Source of the DNA: Allobosea sp. Root381
GTDB taxonomy: Bacteria; Pseudomonadota; Alphaproteobacteria; Rhizobiales; Beijerinckiaceae
Reading direction: 5' to 3'
DNA length: 64,000 nucleotides
Assembly (NCBI RefSeq): GCF_001429395.1
Contig: NZ_LMJT01000007.1
Coordinates: 62,001 to 126,000 of the forward strand
The notes below the pieces were generated by a model. That model worked only from the letters and a program-made list of their open reading frames with translations, was not told the origin of the DNA and ran no database searches. Below are positions 9,694-19,986 of the stretch, in pieces. The position numbers and the translations under genes are program-made. Each line of letters starts with the position of its first letter. The stretch's first letter is position 1.

Positions 9694-11206
9694 GGTCCTG
9701 AACGCGCCTGGCCGCCTCGGGCTGGGCGACGGCTCGCTGGCGATCGTCGATATCGGTTCGAACTCCGTCCGGCTCGTTGTCTACGAGATGGTCGCGCGAG
9801 CGCCGGCGCAGGTCTTCAACGAGAAGGAGATGGCCGGGCTCGGGCGCCAGGTCGCCAGCACGGGCCGGCTGGCGACGGATGCGATGGAGAAGGCTGTCGC
9901 GGCACTGATGCGCTTCCGCATCCTGTGCGAGGCCATGAATGTCGGCGCCATCCGGGTGATCGCCACCGCCGCGGCACGGTATGCGAGCAACGGCCCGGAG
10001 TTCATTGCACGCGCCGAGGAGGCGATCGGTCAGCCGATCGAGCTGATCTCGGGCGATCGCGAGGCTGAACTGTCCGGGCTGGGCATCCTCTCGGGTTTCG
10101 ACAATCCGGACGGCGTCGTCGGCGACCTCGGCGGCGGCAGCCTCGAGCTGATCTCGGTTGCCGGGGGCAAGACGGGGCGGGGGGCGAGCGTACCGCTCGG
10201 CGGCCTCGCCCTCCTCGATCGCTCGAAGAATTCGCTCAGGCAGGCCGAGAAGATCGTCAAGGACGAGCTGGACAAACTGCCTCAGGTCGCGGCGATGCGG
10301 GGGCGGGATTTCTACGCCGTCGGCGGAACCTGGCGGGCGCTCGCGACCCTCCACCAGCATCAGGTGAACTACCCGCTCAACGTGATGCACGGTTATGCGC
10401 TGTCGGCGCGCGATGTCGCCGATTTCGTCAAGCTGGTGGAGAAGGCGGACCTGACGGGGCTCGACTCGATCGACTCGGTGTCGTCGGCCCGGCGCCCGCT
10501 GCTCGCCTATGGGGCACTGGTCCTCGACGAGTTGATCAAGCGCGGCAGGCCGCGCTCCATCATCATCTCGGCGCAAGGGGTGCGCGAAGGCCTGCTGCAC
10601 GAGCAGCTTTCGCCGGCGGAACGCGCCGCCGATCCGCTGTTGCGCTCGGCCCGAGACTACAACCATCTGCGGGCGCGCGATCCGCGCCACGCCGACGATC
10701 TCATCGCCTGGAGCCGCACCATTCTGGAGTCGGCGGGCCTGCCGACGCACGGCCTTTCCGAACGGATGATCGAGGCGGTCTGCCTGCTTTCCGACATCGG
10801 CTGGCGCGCCCACCCCGACTATCGCGGCGAGCAGAGCATGAACGTCATCGCCCACGCCTATTTCACCGGGGTCGATCATGTCGAGCGGGCTTTCCTGGCA
10901 CTGTCGATCTTTCACCGCTATGCCGGGTTGAAGTCATCGTCGGCAGCGGCTGCCGCCTTGCGCTCCCTGCTTCCGCCGCCGATCCTCGAACGGGCGCTGC
11001 TGCTGGCCGCGATCTTCCGCGTTGCCTATCTGCTCTCGGCTGGAATGGCGGGCCTGCTGCCGCGCATGCAGGCATCCTGCGTCGACGGCCGGCTGGTCCT
11101 CCGTTTGCCGGAGGATTTGCGCCAGCTCGCGAGCGAACGCGTCATCGGCCGGCTGAAGCAGCTCGCCAAACTGCTCGGACGCGAGCACGAGATCGCCCGG
11201 CTCTGA
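9629..11206 (+). CDS. ppx: Exopolyphosphatase (Ppx/GppA family)
   Basis: The enzyme removes terminal phosphate from polyphosphate and, in some relatives, from pppGpp. The 525-residue protein has an actin-like ASKHA fold: phosphate loop with DIGSNSVRL near residue 41, [10 protein letters not shown] near 170 and a GTWRALA segment. A C-terminal HD-like helical extension (about 330-500) is typical of the alphaproteobacterial form. The proposed GTG start at 9629 lies inside ppk1, giving a 65-base overlap in another frame; a later start near residue 20 would still keep the first phosphate loop. Overlap suggests translational coupling with ppk1. Confidence 0.92.
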   Translation: MENHSPIQAPGLFHGEAAARAEVLNAPGRLGLGDGSLAIVDIGSNSVRLVVYEMVARAPAQVFNEKEMAGLGRQVASTGRLATDAMEKAVAALMRFRILCEAMNVGAIRVIATAAARYASNGPEFIARAEEAIGQPIELISGDREAELSGLGILSGFDNPDGVVGDLGGGSLELISVAGGKTGRGASVPLGGLALLDRSKNSLRQAEKIVKDELDKLPQVAAMRGRDFYAVGGTWRALATLHQHQVNYPLNVMHGYALSARDVADFVKLVEKADLTGLDSIDSVSSARRPLLAYGALVLDELIKRGRPRSIIISAQGVREGLLHEQLSPAERAADPLLRSARDYNHLRARDPRHADDLIAWSRTILESAGLPTHGLSERMIEAVCLLSDIGWRAHPDYRGEQSMNVIAHAYFTGVDHVERAFLALSIFHRYAGLKSSSAAAAALRSLLPPPILERALLLAAIFRVAYLLSAGMAGLLPRMQASCVDGRLVLRLPEDLRQLASERVIGRLKQLAKLLGREHEIARL

Positions 11207-11376
11207 AGGTTCTCGAAGGCGGCCGATTTTGCGCCGAGCCGCAGCATCAGTCCGGGCTTGATCCGGATCGACCGACGGGCGCTCAGGCCTATGTAAGTCG
11301 CGGCTTCAGCGGACGCCTGCTGAGTTAAGTCAACTGATGGTGGGCGTGATCCGAGAGGCAGCGCGGCCCTGCGGGA

Positions 11377-12516
11377 TCAGCCCACGACGACCCGGCCGCG
11401 CATGACGCGAAGGCCGAGTTCGCCGCTCTTGAGCGCCAGCGCCTTCTCGCCGAAGACGCCACGGCGCCAGCCCTGCAGGGCGGGAACATCGGCCTCGTCA
11501 TCGGCCGCGATGGCCTCGAGGTCATCGGTCGAAGCGATGATCTTCGGCGCGACGCGCTCGGCTTCCGCGACGGCCTTGAGCAGCACCTTGAGCAGATCGA
11601 GCACGGCACCGTTGCCGCCGCGCCCGCGGTCCCGCTCCAGCCGGGGCAGGGTCTTCGGGTCCAGTGCCAGCCCGCGCTCGATCGCGGCCAGAACCTCGCC
11701 GCCGGAGCGCGAGCGCTCGAAGCCATTGGGCACCGAGCGGAGCTCCGCCAGCGCCTCGACCGAACGCGGCGCGCGCTGGACGATGTCCATGAGCGCATCA
11801 TCCTTGAGCACCCGCTGGCGCGGCACGTCGCGCGTCTGCGCCTCCCGCTCGCGCCAGGCGGCGAGCTCCATGAGCACGGCGATTTCCCTGGGCTTGCGGA
11901 GGCGGCCCTTGAGCCGCTGCCAGGCGTTCTCCGGCTTGACCTCATAGGTTCCGGGCGAGGTCAGAACTGCCATCTCCTCGGCGACCCAGCTCTCGCGGCC
12001 AGTGCCTCCGAGATCGGCTTTCAGCGCTAGATAGACGTCGCGCAGATGGGTGACGTCGGCCTCGGCATAGGTGAGCTGCGCCTCGTTGAGGGGCCGGCGC
12101 GACCAGTCGGTGAAGCGCGACGACTTGTCGATCCGCGCCTTGGCGAAGTCGTTGGCGAGTTGCTCGTAGCCAACCGAGTCGCCGTAGCCGCAGACCATGG
12201 CGGCGACCTGCGTGTCGAAGAGCGGCGTCGGGATCAGCCTGCCGATCATCCAGACGATCTCGAGATCCTGCCGCGCGGCGTGGAAGACCTTGACCACGGC
12301 GGGGTTGCCCATCAGCGCCAGGAAGGGCGCCAGGTCGAGCTCGGGGGCCAGCGGATCGACCAGGACGGCCTCCTCGGGCGAGGCGAGCTGGATCAGGCAG
12401 AGCTTCGGGTAATAGGTCGTCTCCCGCAGGAACTCGGTGTCCACGGTGACGAAGGGGTGCTCGGCCAGCCGGGCGCAGGCATCGGCAAGGTCGGCGGTGG
12501 TGGCGATCAGGTTCAT
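11377..12516 (-). CDS. rnd: Ribonuclease D
   Basis: RNase D is a 3'-5' exoribonuclease that matures tRNA 3' ends. The protein has 379 residues from ATG 12516. The DEDDy exonuclease domain spans about 1-180, with Exo I VDTEFLRE, Exo II around [11 protein letters not shown] and Exo III around YAEADVTHL. An HRDC domain (about 210-285) and a helical C-terminus follow, as expected for the family. The gene converges on ppx and diverges from aspS with a 148-base gap. In alphaproteobacteria rnd commonly neighbours aspS. Confidence 0.94.
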   Translation of the reverse strand: MNLIATTADLADACARLAEHPFVTVDTEFLRETTYYPKLCLIQLASPEEAVLVDPLAPELDLAPFLALMGNPAVVKVFHAARQDLEIVWMIGRLIPTPLFDTQVAAMVCGYGDSVGYEQLANDFAKARIDKSSRFTDWSRRPLNEAQLTYAEADVTHLRDVYLALKADLGGTGRESWVAEEMAVLTSPGTYEVKPENAWQRLKGRLRKPREIAVLMELAAWREREAQTRDVPRQRVLKDDALMDIVQRAPRSVEALAELRSVPNGFERSRSGGEVLAAIERGLALDPKTLPRLERDRGRGGNGAVLDLLKVLLKAVAEAERVAPKIIASTDDLEAIAADDEADVPALQGWRRGVFGEKALALKSGELGLRVMRGRVVVG

Positions 12517-12664
12517 GAGGCGCTCATAGCAGAGTGAACATCGCCATGTCGCGGGCGTTCTTGACATTCGGGCCGCCCGCGTGTGCTTACGCGAAAGATT
12601 GCCTGCGCGACCAAGCTCGCTAGAGCGTCCTTGCGTCCGAACGATTTCCGAAGAGAGCAGCTCC

Positions 12665-14449
12665 GTGACCCTGCATCGCTACCGTTCCCACACCTGCGGC
12701 GCCCTCCGCGACAGCGACATCGGTTCGCAGGCCCGCCTCTCGGGCTGGTGCCATCGCATCCGCGACCATGGCGGCCTGCTGTTCATCGACCTTCGCGACC
12801 ATTACGGCATGACGCAGGTCGTGATCGACCCGGATTCGCCGGCCTTCGCCACGGCCGAGACGCTGCGCTCCGAATGGGTCGTGCGCATCGACGGCAAGGT
12901 CAAGGCGCGCCTCGCCGGCACCGAGAACGCCAACTTGCCGACCGGCGCGGTCGAGGTCTTCGCGACCGCGATCGAGGTTCTGGGCGCGGCCGGCGAGCTG
13001 CCACTGCCGGTCTTCGGCGACCTCGAATATCCTGAGGACACGCGGCTGAAGTATCGCTTCCTCGATCTGCGCCGCGAGAAGCTGCACAACAACATCATGC
13101 TCCGCACCAAGGTCATCGACTCGATGCGCCAGCGCATGAAGGATTCCGGCTTCTCCGAGTTCCAGACGCCGATCCTGACGGCTTCCTCGCCGGAAGGCGC
13201 ACGCGATTTCCTTGTGCCGAGCCGGCTGCATCCGGGCAAGTTCTACGCGCTGCCGCAGGCGCCGCAGCAGTACAAGCAGCTGCTGATGATGGCGGGCTTC
13301 GACCGCTATTTCCAGATCGCACCCTGCTTCCGCGACGAGGATCCGCGCGCCGACCGCCTTCCGGGCGAGTTCTATCAGCTCGACGTCGAGATGAGTTTCA
13401 TTGAGCAGGAGGACGTGTTCGCCACGATGGAGCCGGTGATCACCGGTATCTTCGAGGAGTTTGGCAACGGCAAGTCAGTCACGAAGGGCTGGCCGCGCAT
13501 TCCCTACGCCGAGGCGATCGCGAAATACGGCTCCGACAAGCCAGACCTGCGCAACCCGCTGGTTATGCAGGACATCTCCGAGCATTTCCGTGGTTCCGGC
13601 TTCAAGGTCTTCTCCCGCATCCTCGAGGGCGAGAAGAACCGCGTCTGGGCGATTCCGGGACCGAAGGGTGGAAGCCGCGCTTTCTGCGACCGGATGAACT
13701 CCTGGGCGCAGGGCGAAGGCCAGCCGGGCCTCGGCTATCTGATGATCAAGGAGGACGGCGAAGGGCAGGGGCCGATCGCCAACAACATCGGCCCCGAGCG
13801 CGTCGCCGCGATCGTCAAGCAGATGGGCCTGAAGCCGGGTGACGCCTGCTTCTTCGCCGCCGGCGACCCGGACAAGTTCTACAAATTCGCTGGTCTCGCC
13901 CGGAACAAGGTCGGCCAGGAACTCGGGCTGATCGACGAGAACGCTTACGCTTTCGCCTGGATCGTCGATTTTCCGATGTTCGAGTACAACGAGGACGAGA
14001 AGAAGGTCGATTTCTCGCACAACCCCTTCTCGATGCCGCAGGGCGGGCTGAAGGCGCTCAACGAGGAAGACCCGCTCTCGCTCAAGGCCTTCCAGTACGA
14101 CATCGCCTGCAACGGCTTCGAGCTCGCCTCTGGCGGCATCCGCAACCACAAGCCGGAAGCGATGGTGAAAGCCTTCGAGATCGCCGGCTATGGCGAAGAG
14201 ACGGTGATCGAGCGCTTCGGCGGGATGTATCGCGCCTTCCAGTACGGCGCGCCGCCGCATGGCGGCATGGCGGCAGGCATCGACCGCATCATCATGCTGC
14301 TGGCCGGCGCGACGAACCTGCGCGAGGTCGCGCTGTTCCCGATGAACCAGCAGGCTGTCGATCTCCTGATGGGCGCCCCCGCGGAGGCGTCTCCGAAGCA
14401 GCTTCGGGAAGCACATCTGCGCATCAACGCTCCGGAAAAGAACGGCTGA
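12665..14449 (+). CDS. aspS: Aspartyl-tRNA synthetase
   Basis: This class IIb synthetase charges tRNA-Asp. From GTG 12665 it has 594 residues, normal for bacterial AspRS. The N-terminal OB-fold anticodon domain covers about 1-110. The catalytic core carries motif 2 ([10 protein letters not shown]), the bacterial GAD insertion at about 290-420, and motif 3 near GGMAAGIDR at the C-terminus. The frame stays open upstream to 12581, but homologues begin near HRYRSHTCG, so GTG 12665 is preferred. If the organism lacks AsnRS this enzyme could be non-discriminating; that cannot be judged here. Confidence 0.95.
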   Translation: MTLHRYRSHTCGALRDSDIGSQARLSGWCHRIRDHGGLLFIDLRDHYGMTQVVIDPDSPAFATAETLRSEWVVRIDGKVKARLAGTENANLPTGAVEVFATAIEVLGAAGELPLPVFGDLEYPEDTRLKYRFLDLRREKLHNNIMLRTKVIDSMRQRMKDSGFSEFQTPILTASSPEGARDFLVPSRLHPGKFYALPQAPQQYKQLLMMAGFDRYFQIAPCFRDEDPRADRLPGEFYQLDVEMSFIEQEDVFATMEPVITGIFEEFGNGKSVTKGWPRIPYAEAIAKYGSDKPDLRNPLVMQDISEHFRGSGFKVFSRILEGEKNRVWAIPGPKGGSRAFCDRMNSWAQGEGQPGLGYLMIKEDGEGQGPIANNIGPERVAAIVKQMGLKPGDACFFAAGDPDKFYKFAGLARNKVGQELGLIDENAYAFAWIVDFPMFEYNEDEKKVDFSHNPFSMPQGGLKALNEEDPLSLKAFQYDIACNGFELASGGIRNHKPEAMVKAFEIAGYGEETVIERFGGMYRAFQYGAPPHGGMAAGIDRIIMLLAGATNLREVALFPMNQQAVDLLMGAPAEASPKQLREAHLRINAPEKNG

Positions 14450-14456
14450 TCTGACG

Positions 14457-14828
14457 ATGCCTGGCCTACCCGTCCTGCGGGCGCTCGCGCTCGTCTCTGC
14501 CGTGGCGGTTCCGCTCGGCGCCTGCGTCTCCGGCCCCGCCAATCCGAGTGCGGGGCGTGCTTCGGAACTGGCGAATCTGGTCTCGCGCTCTGTCGCCTGC
14601 CGGGCCGGGGCTCCGCGCGCCAGCACGCTGGAGCGCTTCATCGCCTCCGAGCGCGCGCGGGGTGCGACGCCGGAGCAGCTCGCAAGCGCCCGCGCGACCT
14701 ATGTCACGATCTCAGAGGCCGAAACGATCAACCACGGCATCAAGCCGCAGGCGTGCGATCCCGAGGAACGCGCGACCATCAAGGCGAAGATGGTGCCGAT
14801 CCGCGCCGGCGATTTCAGCGCTCTCTAA
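14457..14828 (+). CDS. Small lipoprotein of unknown function, two-Cys type
   Basis: I do not recognise a named family. The 123-residue protein has a hydrophobic signal segment and a lipobox ending LGAC with the lipidated Cys near residue 22, so it should be a periplasm-facing lipoprotein. The mature part contains VSRSVACR and, 60 residues on, QACDPEERATIK. The same pattern appears in the next gene, suggesting tandem duplication. It starts 7 bases after the aspS stop and may be cotranscribed with it. The two mature cysteines could form a disulfide; function is unknown. Confidence 0.72.
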   Translation: MPGLPVLRALALVSAVAVPLGACVSGPANPSAGRASELANLVSRSVACRAGAPRASTLERFIASERARGATPEQLASARATYVTISEAETINHGIKPQACDPEERATIKAKMVPIRAGDFSAL

Positions 14829-14845
14829 GCAACGCCACCAAGCCG

Positions 14846-15145
14846 ATGCCCGCGCCAAGGCTGTTCCTTTCCTTGCCGATCTTGCTCGGGTTGGCGGCCT
14901 GCACGACAGCCGGTCCGACACCGGGCACACCTGAATTCGCGGCAGCGCGGGTCTCTCGCGCCTATGATTGCGGACTGCGGGTCGACCGGGTCCATGTGAT
15001 GGCAGGACTTGGGCGTGAGGAACGCCAGCGCTTTGCGGCAGCCAATGCCGCCTTCGCCGTCAAATCCTACAAAGCACCTCGCGCCTGCAGCGCTGAAGAA
15101 CGCTGGTCGGTGCAGCGCGAAGTCGGCGCGCTAGGCCGGCGTTGA
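14846..15145 (+). CDS. Small lipoprotein, paralogue of the preceding gene
   Basis: This 99-residue protein has a signal segment and lipobox LAAC (Cys near residue 19). Its mature region reads VSRAYDCG followed by RACSAEERWSVQ, mirroring the preceding lipoprotein at the same relative spacing. It lies 17 bases after that gene. The length and a small family-like pattern (VSR-x3-C, then AC-x2-EER) support a real gene despite no recognised domain. Its last bases are followed 43 bases later by the glycosyltransferase start, so all three may share a transcript. Confidence 0.68.
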   Translation: MPAPRLFLSLPILLGLAACTTAGPTPGTPEFAAARVSRAYDCGLRVDRVHVMAGLGREERQRFAAANAAFAVKSYKAPRACSAEERWSVQREVGALGRR

Positions 15146-15188
15146 ATTTCGCTTGCGTCCCGCGCGTCATCGCGGCCACAAGGCGCCG

Positions 15189-16073
15189 ATGCCGACCGCC
15201 AGCCCGATCACCGCTATCGTTGTCGCCTATGACAGTGCCGAGGTCCTGCCGGACTGCCTTTCGGCGCTGGCGGTGGAAGGTATTCCCGCGATCGTGGTCG
15301 ACAATGCGAGCGAGGATGGCAGCGCCGAGGTCGCGCGGGCGCATGGCGCGACTGTCATCCGCAATCCGCGCAACGAGGGCTATGGCCGCGCTAACAACAT
15401 CGGCGTGGCTGCAAGCCACTCGCCCTATGTCCTGATCGTCAATCCCGATGTCGAGATCCGGCCCGGCGCTGGTGCGAAACTACTGGCCGCGGCCGGGCGC
15501 TATCGCGATGCCGGGATGCTGGCGCCGCGCATCGTCGAACCGTCGGGCAGGGTCTTCCTGCAGCCGCGCTCGCTGCTCTCGCCGCCGCATCTCAACCGCT
15601 CGGGCGCCATGCCGATCCCGGAGGGAGACTCCTGCCTGCCGTTCCTTTCCGGCGCCTGCCTGCTGATCCCCCGGGAACTGTTCATCTCTCTCGGCGGCTT
15701 CGATCCGCGGATTTTCCTGTTCTACGAAGATGACGATCTCTGCCGGCGCATGCGCGATGCAGGGCACGCACTCGTACATGTCCACGAAGCGGAGGCAGGG
15801 CATGGGCGCGGCCGTTCCAGCGCGCCGTCGCCCGAGCGACGCTTCAAGGCACGCTGGCATCTCGCTTGGTCCGAAGGTTATGTCGCCGGAAAATACGGCT
15901 TGCGGCCGCCGTCGATCATCAGAATGTTCGAGAATGCCGCAAAGGCAGTGGGTTACGGCCTGTTGTTCAGGCGCGAGAAGATGTTTGCCCATGCCGGCTC
16001 CTGCGCCGGCGGGTTGGCCTGGCGCCGAGGTCGGTCGGCGATTTCACGCGAGGGCTTGGAGGCATTGCCCTGA
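15189..16073 (+). CDS. GT2 family glycosyltransferase (rhamnosyltransferase-like)
   Basis: This is a GT-A fold glycosyltransferase of 294 residues from ATG 15189. It starts directly with the nucleotide-binding strand ITAIVVAYDS, has VVDNASEDGS near residue 40, VNPDVEI as the metal-binding DxD-like site near 90, and FYEDDDLCRRM near 190 as the acceptor/catalytic-base region. No membrane anchor is visible, so it probably works at the cytoplasmic face on a polysaccharide precursor. An earlier TTG at 15153 is less likely. Donor and acceptor cannot be predicted; similarity to WbbL-like rhamnosyltransferases is only general. Confidence 0.85.
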   Translation: MPTASPITAIVVAYDSAEVLPDCLSALAVEGIPAIVVDNASEDGSAEVARAHGATVIRNPRNEGYGRANNIGVAASHSPYVLIVNPDVEIRPGAGAKLLAAAGRYRDAGMLAPRIVEPSGRVFLQPRSLLSPPHLNRSGAMPIPEGDSCLPFLSGACLLIPRELFISLGGFDPRIFLFYEDDDLCRRMRDAGHALVHVHEAEAGHGRGRSSAPSPERRFKARWHLAWSEGYVAGKYGLRPPSIIRMFENAAKAVGYGLLFRREKMFAHAGSCAGGLAWRRGRSAISREGLEALP

Positions 16074-16091
16074 GCAACCCCGCGCTGGCGC

Positions 16092-16811
16092 TCAAGCATC
16101 GCCCGTTGTGTGCCTCCTAGCCGCCGCCACCAGATCGTCGACGCGCTCGGACATCAGGAGCGGCATCAGTTCGTTCACGGTCATGGGCGGCAGTTCCCAC
16201 CAGCGACTGGCGAGAAGCGCCGCGATCTTCTCCTCGTCGAAGCGCAGCTTGAGCACCCTGGCAGGATTGCCGCCGACGACGGAATAGGGCGGCACGTCGC
16301 GGCTGACGACGGCACGGGCAGCGACAACCGCGCCAGTGCCGATGGTGACGCCGGAGAGCACCATGCATTGCGAGCCGAGCCAGACGTCATGGCCGATTCG
16401 GACGTCGCCACGCGTTGTATGGCTGCCCTCGATGCCGGCAGCCGCCGGCCAGAGATCAGGCATTTCCGGAAACGGATAGGTCGTAGCCCAATCGGTGCGA
16501 TGATTGCCGCCGAGCAAGATCTCGACCCCGTCGGCAATCGATCCGTAACGGCCGATGCTGAGCTTCGCGCCGCTCTCGGGAAAGCGCACCTTGGGCCGGC
16601 CATAGGTCCAGGCGCCGACCGCGACCTGGCCGTGCCGCCTCGCGATTAGCTTGGCGAGGTGCAGCCGCGTCTGGTTGTAGGGGTTGATGCGCTTGCGCAG
16701 GAAGCCCCGCGCCACGGGCGCAAGGCCCGCCCACCATGCGACCAACGGCCCCGGCCGCCAATCGGCGTCCTCTGCCGGCAAGGCGCCGGCCGGGTCGGGC
16801 GCGTGACTCAC
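16092..16811 (-). CDS. CatB-related hexapeptide O-acyltransferase
   Basis: This 239-residue protein belongs to the left-handed beta-helix acyltransferases. It has imperfect hexapeptide repeats, the xenobiotic-acetyltransferase-type signatures GGNHRTDW and [25 protein letters not shown], and the catalytic histidine in [15 protein letters not shown] segment closes the helix before a C-terminal helical tail. Likely substrates are sugars or antibiotics, with an acetyl-CoA donor. The GTG start at 16811 overlaps the stop of the upstream 610-residue gene in a GTGA arrangement, so translation is probably coupled. The nearby glycosyltransferase on the other strand hints at polysaccharide acetylation, which is inference only. 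Confidence 0.85.
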   Translation of the reverse strand: MSHAPDPAGALPAEDADWRPGPLVAWWAGLAPVARGFLRKRINPYNQTRLHLAKLIARRHGQVAVGAWTYGRPKVRFPESGAKLSIGRYGSIADGVEILLGGNHRTDWATTYPFPEMPDLWPAAAGIEGSHTTRGDVRIGHDVWLGSQCMVLSGVTIGTGAVVAARAVVSRDVPPYSVVGGNPARVLKLRFDEEKIAALLASRWWELPPMTVNELMPLLMSERVDDLVAAARRHTTGDA

Positions 16812-18640
16812 TGCGCTGTAGCCTTGACGTCGATCTTCTCAAGGATCTCGGTCGGGTCGGTGATCGTGATCACGTCGGCGAGGCCGAGCCCGCTGGCCGA
16901 TTTGGCGCTTGCCTCGACCGTCAGCGTACCCGGCTTGGCGGCGAAACGCGACACCGCAGCCGTAAGCGCCTTGGCGGCATCGGACGGTCCGAGGATCGCG
17001 GAGAGGCCAAGGCTGGCGATCATCGCATATTGCTGCCGCATTTCCTCCGGCTTGCGACCCGCCTTACGCGCCTCGTTCGCGATCAGCTTCTCGACCAGAC
17101 CGAAATTCTCGAGCTTCGCGTTGAGGCCACGCGCGGTCGCGCCCAGCGCTGCGACCTGGGCGAGGGCGGTGTCGCTCGAGAACAGGTCCTTCGTCACGTT
17201 GCCGAGCGTCGCCGAGGCCTCGAGGCGCGCCAGGTTCGCGCCGCCGATGGAGATCTGGCGAATGGCGAGTTCGTTGCGCGCCGCCTCCCAGGCAAGGTCG
17301 AGCTTTGCCGACAGATCGAGCGAGCGGATGCCCATCGCGATCATGTCGCGGGCCGCCGGGTTGCCGCTACCCTCCGTGATGGGTGTCACCAGCTTGTCGA
17401 TGGTCAGGGCGAGGCTCGTCGGGATGCCGTTGAGCTGTTCGCCGGCCGTCAGTTCGAAGGTGCCGAGGCTGATCTTGATCGGCTGCCCGGTAGGCAGGAC
17501 CGGCGGCGCATCGACGGAGAGGCCGGCCAGCCGGATCGTGCCGATTGTCGGGACATAGCGGCGCCAGTCGATGTCCGTCAGCTCGGCCTCGGGCTTGGTG
17601 AGATCCTCTTGAAGCGCCTTCAGCATGGAGCCGAAGGAGAAGCCGGAGGAACTGATCGAATCGATCGTGCCCTTGGCGCCGGCGCCGGAGAACTGCATGC
17701 CTTCGATGGCGACGCCGGATTTCGCCGGCGTGTCCTCGCCATAGGCGATGCGCGCCATCTTCAGGTCGACGTTCTGCGGCCCTGCCGCTTTCTGATTGGG
17801 CTTCGTCGCATCGGGCGGCACCGGCAGCGTCATCGCGATATCGCGCATTTCGCCGCTGCCGTAATCGACCGTCTCGAACAGGGAGAGAATCGACAGCCCA
17901 AGACGCTTCGAAGCCTCCTTTTCAGCCGGACTCATCTCGGCCTTGGGGTCGGCGATCGACGTGTCGAGCTTGTCGGCTTCGCTGAGGAGTTGCGCCACGA
18001 CCTCGCCGAGCGGCGTCGGGCCGGGCTTCGCCGCCAGGGCTCGCGCGCTTGTCCGGCCGACCGCGATCTTGCCGCGCGGGCCCATGTCGAACGCCTGCGC
18101 CCCCTGGTCCAGGCGCCCGAGAAGCACGGTCATCGGAGCGTCGGCTCCGGCTTCAGCCTTCTCCGTGAAGATCCGCGCAGTCTGGCGCAGGTCAAAGTCC
18201 TCGAAACTGCTCTGGGCGATGGTGCCGTTCATCGGCCCCGAGCCGCCCACCGCCTTGAACGTTCCGCTCGGCGCCTCGGCCCGGCCGATCTTGCCATCGC
18301 GGATGTTGCTGAAGCGGATGTCGCGATAGGTCGTGATCTGTTTGTCGCTGCCGAAGGTCAGCTCATAGGAGAGCTGCGGCGCGGTGATCTCGGCGGCGGT
18401 GAGCCGGCCCATGCGCTGGGCGGCGCTTTCGCCGCTGGAGGCGTTGAACAGGGCAAGAAAAGCCTCGCGGTCGAGCGGCGAACCCTTCACCGCCGCTTGC
18501 GGCGCGGTGACGACGAGCGGGCCGAATTCGATGCGCAGATTGTCGATCTGAAAATCCGCCGCCAGTGCAGGCTGCGCCAGCACAAGTGCCGAGAGGGCGA
18601 TAGCGGCTCGCAGCGTGAAGCGAGAGCGCGGAGCAGTCAT
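16808..18640 (-). CDS. Exported 610-residue protein of unknown function
   Basis: I do not recognise a named family. ATG 18640 is preceded by GGAGA, and the first 28 residues form a clear signal peptide ending ALAA. The mature protein has no further membrane segment. It is made of repeated beta-like stretches (for example [24 protein letters not shown] and [18 protein letters not shown]) and ends with [19 protein letters not shown], a layout reminiscent of lipid-channel or AsmA-like beta-rich periplasmic proteins; that likeness is weak. Its stop overlaps the start of the hexapeptide acyltransferase, so the two are cotranslated. A divergent DUF192 gene begins 187 bases away. Confidence 0.8.
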   Translation of the reverse strand: MTAPRSRFTLRAAIALSALVLAQPALAADFQIDNLRIEFGPLVVTAPQAAVKGSPLDREAFLALFNASSGESAAQRMGRLTAAEITAPQLSYELTFGSDKQITTYRDIRFSNIRDGKIGRAEAPSGTFKAVGGSGPMNGTIAQSSFEDFDLRQTARIFTEKAEAGADAPMTVLLGRLDQGAQAFDMGPRGKIAVGRTSARALAAKPGPTPLGEVVAQLLSEADKLDTSIADPKAEMSPAEKEASKRLGLSILSLFETVDYGSGEMRDIAMTLPVPPDATKPNQKAAGPQNVDLKMARIAYGEDTPAKSGVAIEGMQFSGAGAKGTIDSISSSGFSFGSMLKALQEDLTKPEAELTDIDWRRYVPTIGTIRLAGLSVDAPPVLPTGQPIKISLGTFELTAGEQLNGIPTSLALTIDKLVTPITEGSGNPAARDMIAMGIRSLDLSAKLDLAWEAARNELAIRQISIGGANLARLEASATLGNVTKDLFSSDTALAQVAALGATARGLNAKLENFGLVEKLIANEARKAGRKPEEMRQQYAMIASLGLSAILGPSDAAKALTAAVSRFAAKPGTLTVEASAKSASGLGLADVITITDPTEILEKIDVKATAQ

Positions 18641-18826
18641 GACGGTCTCCTGATTTGCGGCCGCGACCCTGCCGCAAGCGGCCCGGGAAGGAAAGACGAC
18701 AACGACCGAGAGGCTGACGAAATGCTTGACCGGGGCGCCGGATTGCCGGGTATCTGTGCTGCGCCCGACGCGTATCTGTCGAAGAAGCGCCATATCCGCC
18801 GTCATAGGATCGGAGGATGCAACGCC

Positions 18827-19342
18827 ATGGAGCCGAAGCCGATGCAGGCCAAGACCCGATTCCTCGCAGCCGGCCTCGCCGCGGCCATGTTCGCGCTCGC
18901 CGGCGCACTTGCCGCACCGTCGTCACCGGCTATGGCGCAGGCTTCTGCGGGGCAGGCTGTCTCCGCGCTCGAATCGCTTTCGATTGTCAGCGGCGACAAG
19001 CGCCATGCCTTCCAGGTCGAAGTGATGCGCACGCCGGAACAGCGGGCGAGGGGGCTGATGCATCGACGTTACCTGCCGGCCGACCGGGGCATGCTGTTCG
19101 ATTTCGAGCGCGTGGAGCCGGTCGCGATGTGGATGGAGAACACCTTCATCCCGCTCGACATGCTTTTCATCCGCGCGGACGGCACAATCGCCCGCATCGC
19201 CGAGAACACCGAGCCGTTGTCCCGGCGCACTATTCCTTCCGGCGAGCCGGTGCTGTCGGTGCTCGAGATCAATGGCGGCGTCAGCCGGACCCTCGGGATC
19301 AAGGCAGGCGACCGCATCGAGCACGCGCTGTTTAAGCGCTGA
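18827..19342 (+). CDS. DUF192 family exported protein
   Basis: This 171-residue protein starts at ATG 18827 after CGGAGG. A long signal peptide ends near AMAQA (about residue 38). The DUF192 domain follows, with RTPEQRARGLMHR, MLFDF, MWMENTFIPLDMLFI and a closing KAGDRIEH. The family is widespread and its biochemical role is not established; it is probably periplasmic here. The reading frame is open far upstream, but that part is only the antisense of the neighbouring exported gene. tRNA-Pro follows. Confidence 0.88.
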   Translation: MEPKPMQAKTRFLAAGLAAAMFALAGALAAPSSPAMAQASAGQAVSALESLSIVSGDKRHAFQVEVMRTPEQRARGLMHRRYLPADRGMLFDFERVEPVAMWMENTFIPLDMLFIRADGTIARIAENTEPLSRRTIPSGEPVLSVLEINGGVSRTLGIKAGDRIEHALFKR

Positions 19343-19482
19343 GCGCTGGCGCCGGCGGCTGTTCCACCGGGCAGGGCCGGGTGATGGCGATACTGGTTCC
19401 CAAAGCGGTCGCGTGGTGCTATGCGGTTGCCCGTCGCAGCAGGTCCGGAAGACTGGCTGTGGTGGTTTCGCGAGTAATTCGA

Positions 19483-19488
19483 TATACT
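19483..19488 (+). promoter_or_regulatory. Candidate -10 box for tRNA-Pro
   Basis: TATACT sits 10 bases before the tRNA-Pro 5' end in a locally A/T-rich patch (GTAATTCGATATACTTG). No good -35 box is seen at 16-18 bases; TGGTGG is the nearest. The assignment rests on the -10 match and position only. Confidence 0.35.
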
Positions 19489-19498
19489 TGCGTTCCGT

Positions 19499-19575
19499 CG
19501 GGGTATAGCGCAGCCCGGTAGCGCATCTGCTTTGGGAGCAGAGGGTCCCAGGTTCGAATCCTGGTGCCCCGACCA
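19499..19575 (+). tRNA. tRNA-Pro (UGG)
   Basis: This is a 77-base cloverleaf with encoded CCA. The 5' CGGGGTA pairs with TGCCCCG (19565-19571), the anticodon stem-loop reads CTGCTTTGGGAGCAG with anticodon TGG, and the T-loop is GGTTCGAATCC. The discriminator is A. Reading UGG it serves CCA/CCG and, by wobble, other proline codons. Confidence 0.96.
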
Positions 19576-19670
19576 TTCCGGGCGTCTCGCGGGTTTCGCA
19601 TGTGCGGGCCGGTACGAAAGAGGCGCAACGAGGTAACAGCCAGGTTTCAGGTAGGAGCCGAGCGAGAGAC

Positions 19671-19976
19671 ATGAGCGCACGCATCTATCGCCCGGCCCGC
19701 ACGGCCATGCAGTCAGGCACCGCCAAGACCGAGCGCTGGCTCCTGGAATACGAGCCCGAGCAGCCGCGCCAGATTGAACCGCTCATGGGCTGGACGTCGT
19801 CCGGCGACATGAAGAGCCAGCTCAAGCTCTGGTTCGACAGCGAGGCCGAGGCGGTCGCCTACGCAACGCGCAACGGCATTCCCTATCGCGTCGAGCAGCC
19901 CAAGGAGCCCGTGCGGCGTTCGATGGCCTATTCCGACAATTTCAAGTTCTCCCGTGTCGGTCAGTGGACGCATTAG
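19671..19976 (+). CDS. Complex I NDUFS4-like accessory subunit
   Basis: This 101-residue soluble protein belongs to the ETC complex I conserved-region family, the alphaproteobacterial counterpart of mitochondrial NDUFS4 (18 kDa subunit). Typical pieces are RIYRPARTAMQSG at the N-terminus, WLLEYEP, MGWTSSGDM and the C-terminal SDNFKFSRVGQWTH. It should bind the peripheral arm of NADH:quinone oxidoreductase at the cytoplasmic side. ATG 19671 follows a GAGCGAGAG stretch. It stands alone between two tRNA genes, away from the nuo operon, as is usual in Rhizobiales. Confidence 0.9.
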   Translation: MSARIYRPARTAMQSGTAKTERWLLEYEPEQPRQIEPLMGWTSSGDMKSQLKLWFDSEAEAVAYATRNGIPYRVEQPKEPVRRSMAYSDNFKFSRVGQWTH

Positions 19977-19986
19977 TAAAAGAGTT

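Noticed and set aside
16736-18826. Apparent long N-terminal extension of the DUF192 gene
   Set aside because: The frame stays open upstream only because it lies antisense to the 610-residue exported gene. The signal peptide and CGGAGG place the true start at 18827.
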